A stretch of DNA of 64,000 nucleotides from Theropithecus gelada (taxonomy: Eukaryota; Chordata; Mammalia; Primates; Cercopithecidae): positions 81,969,191 through 82,033,190 of the forward strand of contig NC_037681.1 of assembly GCF_003255815.1 (NCBI RefSeq). Reading direction: 5' to 3'. Made by a program: the position numbers and the translations under genes. The notes beneath the pieces were generated by a model that saw only the letters and a list, made by a program, of their open reading frames with translations, did no database searches and was not told where the DNA came from. Position 1 is the stretch's first letter; each line of letters begins with the position of its first letter. Of this stretch, positions 40,201-52,300 are shown piece after piece.

Positions 40201-43200
40201 CAATAACCAAACTTCACAACTTAGGGAAGGAACTACAAGAGAAATAATTAAACCTAAAGCTAGTAGAAGGAAGACAATGATCAGAGATAAATAAAATAAA
40301 GAATATGAAAATAGTAGAGAAAGCTGGTCAGATGCAGTTCATGCCTGTTGTAATACTCTCAATTTGAGAGGCCAAGGAGGGAAGACTGTTTTACACCAGA
40401 AGTTCAAGACCAACCTGAGCAACACAGTGAAATCCTTTCTCTACAAAAAATATTTAAAAATTAGCCAGGAGTGATGGCACAAGCCTGTAGTCCTAGCTCC
40501 TTGAGAGGCTAAGGCGGAAGGACTGCCTGAGCCCAGGAGGTTAAGATTACAGCACTGCACTCCAGCTTGGGCAACAGAGCAAGAAATTCTCTTTAAAAGA
40601 CAGTAAGAATGGGCCAGGCACAGTGGCTCACATCTGTAATCCCAGTACTTTGGGAGGCCAAGGCAGGTGGATCACATGAGGTTGTGAGTTTGAGACCTGC
40701 CTGGCTAAAATGGCGAAATCCTGTGTCTACTAAAAATACAAAAATTTGGTGAGTGTGGTGGCACATGACTGTAGTCCCAGCTACTGAGGAGGCTGAGACA
40801 GGAGAATCACTTGAACCTGGGAGGCGGAGGCTGCAGTGAACCAAGATCACACCACGGCACTCCAGCCTGGGCAAGACAGACAGCTATTCCGTATCAAAAA
40901 AGAAAAAAAGTCAGTTAATAGAGAAAACTAATAAAACCAAAGGAGGGTTTGTTAAAGGACTTTATCAACGACAACCCTTTAGTTTGATTATGGGGGGAAA
41001 AAAACACAAAGAACTTAAAGCTGCAACGAAAATGAGGGCATTCATACTAAACTTACAGTTCTAAAAAAATTATGAGATATTATAACTAATTGTACACCAG
41101 AAAATTAAGACAACCTGTAAGACTCCTTTCATGACAAAAACTCTCAGAAAACTAGAAGAAAAAAAATCCTCAACATGACAAGGGGTACTTACAAAAAACC
41201 CACAGGCAATATCATACTCAATGATGAATGACATATCTCCCCCTAAGATCAGAACAAGACAAGGATGCCCATATTTACTACCGCTACTTAACACTGTACT
41301 GAAGTTCTAGCCAGAGCTATTAGACAAAAGAATGAAAGGCATTCAAATGAGAAAGGAAGATCTAAAACTATCTCTGACTGCAAATGACATACTCATATAT
41401 ATAGAAAATCCTAAAGAATATACAGAAGAACTACTAACCTGAGAAGCAAATTCACAAAGTTGCAAGGAACAAGGTCAAAATGCAAAAATCAGCTATATTT
41501 CTATACACTAGAAATGAACAATCTGAAAAGAAAATTAAGAAAGTAACAGAATTTTCAATAGCATCTAGAAGAATACTTAGGAACAAATCTAACCAAAGAA
41601 GGTAAAGTTTTGTATACTGAAGACTACAAAACACTGCTAAAATAAATTAAAAACCTAAAGAGAAAGACATTCATGTTAATGGATAGGAAGACTTATATTG
41701 TTAAGATATTAATATTGTCTCCAAAGTGATCCACAGAGTCAATGCAATACCTATTCTTTTTTACAAAACCGGAAAAACTGGTCCTCAAATTCATACAGAA
41801 TTGCAAGGGACTCTAAATAGCCAACAGTCTAAAAAAGATGACTTTGAAACCTGCAAAAAGGAAAAAAAGAAATAACAAAAAGCAACAGTAGTAATTAAAC
41901 AGTATGGTACTGACGTAAGGACACACATGTAGGCCAATGGAGTAGAATGAAGATCCCAAAAATAAACATTCACATGAAAAAGGTCAACTGACTTTCAACC
42001 AAGGTTGCCAAGACCATTTAATGGGGGAAAGGACAGTTTTTTCAACAAATGGTGTTACGAAAACTGATTATTTACATGTAAAAAGAATAAAGTTTAATCT
42101 TTACTTTACACCATATATAACAACTCAAAGCACATCAAATACTTAAACTTAAAAGAAAAATCTTTTAAAAAACCCTTAGAAGAAAAAGGTAAGGATTGTA
42201 ATCTTCATGACGTTGGATTTTAAAATTATTTCATGGGTATGACACCAAAAATAGTCAACAATAACAACAAAGATACGTTAGACTTCATCAAAATTAAAAA
42301 CTTTTGTGTATCAAAGGACACTAAAAGAATGAAAATAAACCATAGATCACATGGCAAAAAATAAAGAAGCATCTGACAAAATTCAACATTCATTCATAAT
42401 AAAAAGGCTCAAAAGAATAGGCATAGAAGGAACTTACCTCAACATAAGGGAGGCCATATATGAAAAGCCTACAGTTTTGTTTTCGTTCTTTTTGTTTTTT
42501 GGGGGGGCCAGAGTCTCACTCTGTCACACAGCCTAAAGTGCAATGGTGCGATCTTGGCTCACTGCAACCTCTGCCTCCCAGGTTGAAGCAATTCTCCTCC
42601 CAAGTAGCCTCCCAAGTAGCTGGGACTACAGGCGCCCACCACCACACCCGGCTAATTTTTGTATTTTTAGTAGATATGGGGTTTCACTATGTTGGCCAGG
42701 CTGGTCCCGAACTCCTGACCTCGTGATCCACCTGCCTCGGATTCCCAAAATGCTGGGATAACAGGTGTTAGCCAGCATGCCTACCAGCTTTTCTTTCATA
42801 TATAAAGCACATAAACAATAGCATAATCAATAGGGAAAAACTGAAAGCTTTTCCTCTAAGATCTGGGATAGGCAAGGACCCCCAGTATCACCACTCCTAT
42901 TCAATTTAATACTGAAATTCCAAGAGAGGACTTAAGGAATAAAAGGACTCCACAAAGAAAACAGGAAGAAAAATTATCTTTTTACAAATGATCATATATA
43001 TGTAGAAAAACTTTACGACTCCACAACAACAAAAAACTGTTAGAACTAATAGTGAATACAGTAGGGTTGCTGGATCCAAATTAACATACAAAAACCAGTG
43101 GCATTTCTAAGCACAAACAGGCTATCTGAAAAGGCAATTAAGAAAACAGTCCCATTTACCACAGCAACAAAAGCATTTTATAATATTTAGAAATAAACTT

Positions 43201-46200
43201 AGCCAAATAAGAGTTGTACACTGAAAATTATAAAACACTGAAGAAAATTAAGGAAGACACAGATAAATAAAAAGACATTCCAACATTCATGCACTGAAAG
43301 AAAAATACCATTAAAAGTCCATACTACCCAAAGTGATCTATAGAGTCGACACAATCCCTATCAAAATCTCAATGGCAGTCTTTTGTTTCAAGACAGGGTC
43401 TCACTTTGTCAGCCAGGCTGGAGTACAGTGGCACGATCTTGGCTCATTGCAGCCTCAACGTCCTGGGCCCAAGCAATCCTCCACCTCGGCCTCCCGAGCA
43501 GCTGGGACTACAGGGACATACCACCATGTCCAACTAGTTTTTAGTATTTTTGGTAGAGACAGGGTTTCAGCATGCTGCCCAGGCTAGACGCGAACTTCTG
43601 AGCTCAAGCTATCCACCCTCCTTGGCCTGCCCAAAGTGCTGGGATTATTAATAGGCGTGCGCTACCACACCCGGCCTCAAAGGCATCCCTTACAAAAATA
43701 GAAAAAACAATCCTGAAATTCATACAGAACCACAAAAGGCCCCAAATAGCAAAAAACAATCTTCAGTAAGAATACAGCTGGAGGTATCACACTTTTTAAT
43801 TCCAAAATGCACTACATGACTACAGTAATCAAAACAATATGAGCCAGGTGCAGTGGCTCACACATGTAATCTCAACATTCTGGGAGGCTGAGGCAGGAGG
43901 ATTGCTTGAGGCCAGAAGTTTGAGACCTGCCTGGTCAACAGAGCAAGACCCAGTCTCTACAAAACAACTTACAAAAATTAAAAATTAGCTGGGCATGGTG
44001 GCATGCTCTTGTAGTCCTAGCTATTTTGAGAAGCTGAGGCAGGAAGATCACCTCAGTGCAGGAAGCTGAGGCTGTAATGAGCTATGACTGAATCACTGCA
44101 CTCCAACCTGGACAACAGAGCAAGACCCTGTACATTAAAAATATATATTATATATGGTACTGGCATAAAAATAGACATATGAACCCACAGAACGAATAAA
44201 AACCCCAGAAATAAATCCATGCATCTACAATCAACTGATCTTCCAGAAGGATGCCAAGAACATGTGATAGGGAAAGGACAGTCCCTTTAACAAAAGGTGA
44301 TGGAAAAACCTGATATCCACATACAGAATGAAATTGGATCCTTATCTTATACCACATACAAAAATGAACTCAAAATGAATTAAAAACTTCAAAGTACATT
44401 TAAGACCTGAAATTGTAAAACTACTAGAAGGTGACATAGGTAAAAAGCTTCTTGACAATGGTCTAGGAAATAATTTTTTTGACAGGAACTATTAGCATAG
44501 GCAACATAAGCCAAAATATACAATTGAGATTTTATCAAAACCAACAAGCTTCTGCACAGCAAAGGAAACAATCAGAGTGAAAAGGCAACCTACAGAATGA
44601 AAGAAAATATTTACAAACCATGTATTTGATTAGGGGTTAATATTCAGAATATTTAAGAAACTCGTACAACTTAATAGCAAAAAAATAAAAATAAAAATAA
44701 AAAATAAAAAAATAACCCTATGTAGCGCAAAGAGAATAGACATTTCTCAAAAAAAAGACATACAAATAGCCAACAGGTATAAAAGCTGCTCAGTATTACT
44801 AATCATGAGAGAAACACAAATCAAAAGCATGAGATATTATCTCACACCTACGTTGTAACAGCTATTATCAAAAGGACAAAAGATAAATGTTAGCAAGAAT
44901 GTGGAGAAATGGGAATCCTTATACACTGTTGGTGGGAATGAAAACTGGTACGGTCATTTTTGAAAGCAATATGGATGTTCCTCAAAAAATTAAACAGAAC
45001 TATCTTATGTTATGATCCACAATCCCACTTTGGATATATATCCAAAGGAAATGAAATCACTATCTCAGAGATATCTTCACTCTCACATTCACTGCAGCAT
45101 TATTCCCAAGAGCCAAGATACGGAAAAAAACTAAATTATCTTTCCAAAGATGAAAAAACAAAATGTGGTGTACATATACATACACACACAGGGGTATTAT
45201 TCAGCTTTTAAAGAGGAGGAAATCCTTCCATTTTTGACAACATGACTGACCCTAGAAAACACTATGCTAGGTGAAATAAAGCAGACAGAGAGAAATACTG
45301 CACAGTCTCACATGATCAATTTAAAGTAGTCAAAGCAGCAGAGAATACAGAAGGACAGAGAAATAAGTTGACATCGGTAGAAGGGTATAAAATTTAAGTT
45401 CTCCAAAATGAGTAAATTCTGGAGATCTCACATACAGCAATGTGACTATAGTTAACAATACTGTATCGCATACTTGAAAGAAAATGGTAACTATGTGAGG
45501 TAATATATGTGAATTAGCTTGATTGTAGTGATTATTTCAACTATGCACATTAAAACATCAAGTTGTACATCCTGAATACATAATTTTTATATTTATATAG
45601 TATTTCAATATTTGCCTATATCTCAATTTAAAGAGAAAAACAGAGAAATTATATGCAAATTATATACCTGATTTAAAATACTAATATCCAGAATATTTTT
45701 TGTAAAACTCAAAAGAAAACCAAACAAAATCCAATCAAAAATGGGCAAAAGACATGAACAGACATTTTTCCAAAGCAAATATGCAAATAGCCAACGAGCA
45801 CAGGAAAGCATGTTCAATATAATCAATCATCAGGAAAATGCAAATAAAAAACACAGTGAGATACAAATTCACACCTACTAGGATATCTGAATTTTTTTTT
45901 CAAAAGGGAAGTAACAAGTATTGGCAAGGATGTGGAGAAACCAGAACCCTCTGGTGTCACTGGTGAGAATGTAAAATGGTGCAGCTGCTGTGCAAAACAA
46001 TTTGGTGGCTTCTCAAAAAGTTAAACACAGAATTACCATGTGATCCAGACATGCTACTCCTAGGTATACGGTTCTGTATGGCTTAAGGATAGGGATACGT
46101 TCTGAGAAATGCCCTCTTGTGAACATAAGAGTATACTTACACAAAAGATGGTAAAGTCTACAACACACTTAGGCTACATGCTATAGTTTATTGCTCCTGT

Positions 46201-49030
46201 ACAGCATGTTACTGTACTGAATACTGTAGGCAACTGTAACTCAATGGTAAGTTTTTGTGTATGTAAACACAGAAAAAGTAATTTGTTGCACTACACTAGG
46301 ACAGCTATCACAAAATCACCAGGTGACAGGAATTATAATAAGCTCCATTATAATCTTATGGGACCACAGTTGTATACGTATGTGCTCTGTTGACTGAAAC
46401 ATGCTTATACAATGCATGACTGTATATACAAAATAACTGAAAGCAGGAAACTGAACACATATTTGTAAACCCATGTTCACAGCAGCATTGCTCATAATAT
46501 CCAAAAGGTGGAAACAACCCAAATGTCCACTGATGGATGAATAAAATGCTGTATATACATATAGTGGAATATTAGTCATAAAAGGAATGAAGTTGTAATG
46601 TATGCTATGACATAGACTGACTTTGGAAACATTATGTTAGTAAAGTAAGCCACACAGAGGAAGACAAATATTCTGATTCCACTTATATGAGGTACCTAGA
46701 ATAAGCAAACTCATGGAGACAGAAGACAACAGAATGTAAAACAGCTGAGCGTGGTGGCTCACACCTATAATCCCTGCACTTTGGGAGACCAAGGCAGGTG
46801 AATGGCTTGAGCCCAAACACTGGAGACCAGCCTGTGCAATACAACAAGACCCTATCTCTACATAAAATACAAAAATTAGGTAGGCATGCTTTAGTCCCAG
46901 CTACTCTGGAGCCTGAGGCTGGAGGGTCACTTGAGCCCAAGAGTTTTGAGGCTGCAGCAGTGAGCTGTGATTGCGCTGCTGTATCCAGCACAAGTGATAC
47001 AGCAAGACGCTGTCTCCAAAAAACCAATGTAAAATAGAAGAAACCAGGGGCTGAAAGGAAGGAAATTAAGAGTTGTTGTTTTATAGGTACCAACTTGTTA
47101 CTGGTGATGAAAATGTTTTTGCATACAGAAAGTGGTGATAGTTACATAACATTATGAGTATTTTTAATCCCACTGACTTGTACACTTACAAATGGTGAAA
47201 ATGGTAAATTTTATGTTATGCATATTTTACCACAATATAAAATAAAAGGAAAATACAAGAAAAAGAACATATATATTAAAAGCCTTCGACCAAGGCCAGG
47301 TGCGGTGGCTCATGCCTATTATCCCAGCACTTAGGGAGGTTGAGGCAGGTAGATCACTTGAGGTCAGGAGTTTGAGAACAGCCTGGTTGACATGATGAAA
47401 CCCTGTCTCTATTAAAAACACAAAAATTAGCTGATGTGGTGGTGCACATCTGTAATCCCAGTTACTCGGGAGGCTGAGGTACAAGTATTGTTTGAGCTCG
47501 GGAGGCTCAAAGAAAATTAAAGTTCCCATCAGACACGAAACTTACAAATTTCTGAAAGATTAAAATGACTGGGAATATCTTTTTATTTATTTATTTGTTT
47601 GTCTGCTTGAGACATAGTCTCACTTTGTTGCCCAGGCTGGGGTATAATGGCGTGATCTTGGCTCACTGTAACCTCTGCCTCCCGGGTTCAAGCAATTCTC
47701 CTGCCTCAGTCTCCTGAGTAGCTGGGATTACAGGCATGCATCTCCATGCCTGGCTAATTTTTGTAGTTTTAGTAGAGATGGGGTTTCATCATGTTGGTTA
47801 GGCTGGTCTTGAACTGCTGACCTCATGATCTGCCCATGTTGGCCTCCTAAAGTGCTGGGATTACAGGCGTGAGCCACCATGCCCAGCCTGAGAATACCTT
47901 TTTAAAATGTAATAGGTAAAGAAAGTTGTAGCTCAGAGTAAGCTGTAAGAAAGCTATAGAGGAGGTAGGTGAGACAATCTTCCCAATATAACTGAGAAAG
48001 ATTCTGGGCTCAGAGTAACAGATATGATGGACAGAATGAAGAAACACAGAGATGGAGACGGGACTTAAATGAAGTTCTCTATAAAGAATGATTCTGTCAG
48101 CCATCCATCAGTCAGAAAAACATGAGCAGCCAACATATAGGTAACCCATCCACCAGAGATCTTCCCTGGGGGAGAAAACTATATAAAGTAATTGCAAGTA
48201 AATATAGATACTGGTACCGCTGCACATTCTCTCATTTAGAGTCCTACAACCTGAAATGAAAGCTTGATGAGACAAACGAGAAAAGTACAAGTAGTTACGC
48301 CTCCAATACTATTCCCCGAGAAGTTGCCAGACAAGAGTTCCATTTGAGAGACAGCACTATTAGAAAAGTATTTTATGAAACTCCAAAGTATATACAACAT
48401 ATATCTAGTTGTCTTGTAGAAATATGAATGTGGCCAGGTGTGGTGGCTCACACCTACAATCCCTGCACTTTGGGAGCACAAGGTGGGAGAATCGCTTGAG
48501 CTCAGGAGTTCGAGACCAGTCTGGGCAACAAGGCGAAGTCTCGTCTCTGCAAAAAACACAAAAATTAGCCAGGCACAGTGGTGTGCATCTGTAGTCCCAG
48601 CTACTCAGGAAGCTGAGGTGGGACAGTAATTTCAGCTCAGGAGGCAGAAGCTGCAGCAAGTCAAGACTGCACCACCGTACTCTAGCCTTGGCAACAGAAC
48701 AAACAGCAAAGGCATATGAAGAGACCCACAACATAAAAAATCCAGTACAGGCCGGGCGCGGTGGCTCAAGCCTGTAATCCCAGCACTTTGGGAGGCCGAG
48801 ACGGGCGGATCGCGAGGTCAGGAGATCGAGACCATCCTGGCTAACACGGTGAAACCCCGTCTCTACTAAAAAATACAAAAAACTAGCTGGGCGCAGTGGC
48901 GGGCGCCTGTAGTCCCAGCTACTCGGGAGGCTGAGGCAGGAGAATGGCGCGAACCCGGGAGGCGGAGCTTGCAGTGAGCTGAGATCCGGCCACTGCACTC
49001 CAGCCTGGGCGGCAGAGCGAGACTCCGTCT

Positions 49031-49064
<34 letters not shown>

Positions 49065-49280
49065 AGTACAGACAAGAGATATGAATATGTAATAGAGGAA
49101 GAAATAATCCCTCCTAGTAACAGTTCCTGAAAGGGCAAGAAGGAATAAGATTCAAATTATGAAACTTAATATAGAAACAGCTATTGCAGTGGCCAGACTA
49201 TAACTCAAGTATAGTTATAACATCACAAGCTAGCAATATGCAACAATGTCTTACAAAGCAATAATAAAACAAGTTTAGAA

Positions 49281-49316
<36 letters not shown>

Positions 49317-52300
49317 TTACCCAGGTGGTCGCTCGTGTCTGTAGTTTCAGTTACTTGAAAAGTTCACTTGAGCCCAGAAGTTCAAGGCTGCAATGAGCTA
49401 ATTACACCACTGCGCTCCAGCCTAGGTGAGAGCTGGAGACTCCATCTCAAACAAGTACACAATGTTAGACACGGGAAGCCAAAGAAAATACATTGAAAAC
49501 CTACCGCGGGCCGGGCGCGGTGGCTCAAGCCTGTAATCCCAGCACTTTGGGAGGCCGAGACAGGCGGATTATGAGGTCGGGAGATCAAGACCATCCTGGC
49601 TAACATGGTGAAACCCCGTCTCTACTAAAAAAAAATACAAAAAAAGTAGCCGTGCGAGGTGGCTGGCGCCTGTAGTCCCAGCTACTCGGGAGGCTGAGGC
49701 AGGAGAATGGCCTGAACCTGGGAGGCGGAGCTTGCAGTGAGCTGAGATCCGGCCACTGCACTCCAGCCTGGGCGACAGAGCAAGACTCCGTCTCAAAAAA
49801 AAAAAAAAAAAAATTTAAAAAATAAAAAAATAGGCCGGGCGCGGTGGCTCAAGCCTGTAATCCCAGCACTTTGGGAGGCCGAGATGGGTGGATCACGAGG
49901 TCAGGAGATCGAGACCATCCTGGCTAACACGGTGAAACCCCGTCTCTACTAAAAAACACAAAAAACTAGCCAGGCGAGGTGGCGGGCGCCTGTAGTCCCA
50001 GCTACTCGGGAGGCTGAGGCAGGAGAATGGCGTGAACCCGGGAGGCGGAGCTTGCAGTGAGCTGAGATCCGGCCACGGCACTCCAACCTGGGCGACACAG
50101 GAGACTCCGTCTCAAAAAAAAAAAATAAAATAAAATAAAATAAAATAAAACCTACCGCGAAAAAGCTAAGAATTCAGTGAAGGCTCAAGGCAAACAATCA
50201 TTAGTAATGAAAAATATTTTAATTATATCTCCATCACTAAATAAAAGAAATAGCAACATAATGGAAAAAATTAAATATAGTTGAAGAAATCACAATTTAT
50301 AATAGCAATAAAAAAACAAATTCCTAAGATTAAGCAGAGCACGAAATAAAAATCTATATACAAATAACTTTGAGACTGTGAATAATGCAAAAGAAAAAAG
50401 AAAAGGAGTATCATACTTTGGACAGGAAGACAGAACTTAGGTTCTCAAATTAATCATCATTAACACAATGAAAACATTTTACGTATATACTAAAATTCAC
50501 ATGAAGACATAAATAAGACAGAAAAGTTATGACAATAATGAGGAGGGACTAGTCGTCTCAGGCATTTTAAAATATTACAAAGATACAAGTAAAAATAAAG
50601 AAAAAAAAATAGTATAAACTCAACGAACATGTTCTTAAAGGACCAGAAAGTAAATATTTTAGGATTATGGGTGACAGGGTCTCTGTTATGATTACTAAAC
50701 TCTGCTATTGTGCTGTGGAAGCCACCATGGACAATACGTAAAAAAACGGGCACGTCAGGGCAGGCGCACTGGCTCACGCCTGTAATGCCAGTACTTTGGG
50801 AGGCCAAGGCAGAAAGATTATGAGGTTAAGAGATTGAGACCATCCTGGCCAACATGGTGAAACCTCGTCTCTACTAAAAATACAAAAATTAGCTGGGCAG
50901 TCGTGTGTGCCTGTAATCCCAGCTACTTGGGAGGCTGAGGCAGGAGAATTCCTTGAACCGGAGAGGCGGACGTTGCGGTGAGCCAAGATCATGCCACAGA
51001 ACTCCAGCCTGGGTGACATAGCAAGACTCCATCTCAGGAAAAAAAAAAAAAAAGAAGAAGAAGAATTGGCATGTCTGTGTAGCAAAAATTTCCAAAAACA
51101 CATAGTTGGCCCACAGACTATAAATTTACCAATCCCTGGTACAGATCATAATTATACATACAAATAGGTCAGTCTAGAAAGTTCAAAAAATGACCCAGTC
51201 AAGACAAAACTGGCATCTCAAGTCAGAAAGAAGAGTTAGTAAACAAATAGAATTGGAAAAATTCTACAACAAAAAAGGGAGGAAAGTTGGACACATACAC
51301 AACACTTTAAGCCAACATAAATCCCAGCTGGATCAAAGATTAAGATATATAATTGCAATAGAAAATATACAGGAAGAAACTAAAGGAGAATTCTTTTATA
51401 ATGTTGTCAATGGAGAAGGCATTTCAGACCAAGATACAAAATCCGCAGACCATTAATAACTACAACCACAAATATGAAACTGAACAGTAAAAGCCACCTT
51501 AAGCAAAGCAAAAGGCATCAAACCAGGATACAGTCATAAGTTGTAATCGCAAACAAAAGATCAATTTCAGCGACACATAAAGAGCTCCTACAAATTAAAA
51601 AATAAAAAAACAATTGATAAATGGCAAAAAAACATGAACAATTCCAGAAAAAGCAACAAAATGGCTCTTAAACACAAGATTTGCAAACTCACTCATAATA
51701 AAAGAAACACAAATTTAAAATACCAATGATATCACTTCTCACCCATCAGGTTGGCAAAGATCATGAAATTCAATGTGCTGATGAAATTAAGGGGAAAGTG
51801 AAACTGCAATACCAGTATCTACCACAAGCAAACCACACATATACTTTAACCTAGTAATTCTAATTCTACTTGTAAGTAGGAATTTATCATAGCTACACAA
51901 AAGTTTTACACAAGGATGAAATAAACATGTTAGAAGTTATTTATTACAGCATTGTTTGTAACAGAAAAGACTCGGGGGGCCAGGAGTTGTGGCTCATGCC
52001 TGTAATCCCAGCACATTGGGAGGCCAAAGCGGGTGGATCATGAGGTCAGGAGCCTGAGACCAGCCTGACCAACATGGTGAAACCCCATGTCCACTAAAAA
52101 TACAAAAATTAGCTGGGCATGGTGGCACATACCTGTAGTTTCCCAGCTACTCAGGAGGCTGAGGCAGGAGAATCACTTGAACTGGGGAGGCGGAGGTTGC
52201 AGTAAGCCAAGATTGCACCATGGCACTCCAGCCTGGGCGACAAAGCAAGACTCCGTCTCAAAAAAAAAAAAAAAAAAAAAAAGGCTGGGGAAAAAATACT

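Larger units (their letters stand above)
42355..45600 (+). mobile_element. Second L1 copy, ORF2 to 3' end, with three Alus inside
   Basis: Restarts at an earlier ORF2 position ('catctgacaaaattcaacat'), so it is a separate copy. It continues via 42790-43377, 43677-43840 and 44142-45600 to a 3' end near 'catcaagttgtacatcc'. Confidence 0.82.
45610..47260 (+). mobile_element. Third L1 copy, ORF2 3' part to 3' UTR
   Basis: 'aatgggcaaaagacatgaac' repeats an ORF2 stretch already seen before 45600, so a new copy starts here. It is interrupted by a DNA transposon (46075-46431) and an Alu (46742-47028). Confidence 0.82.
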
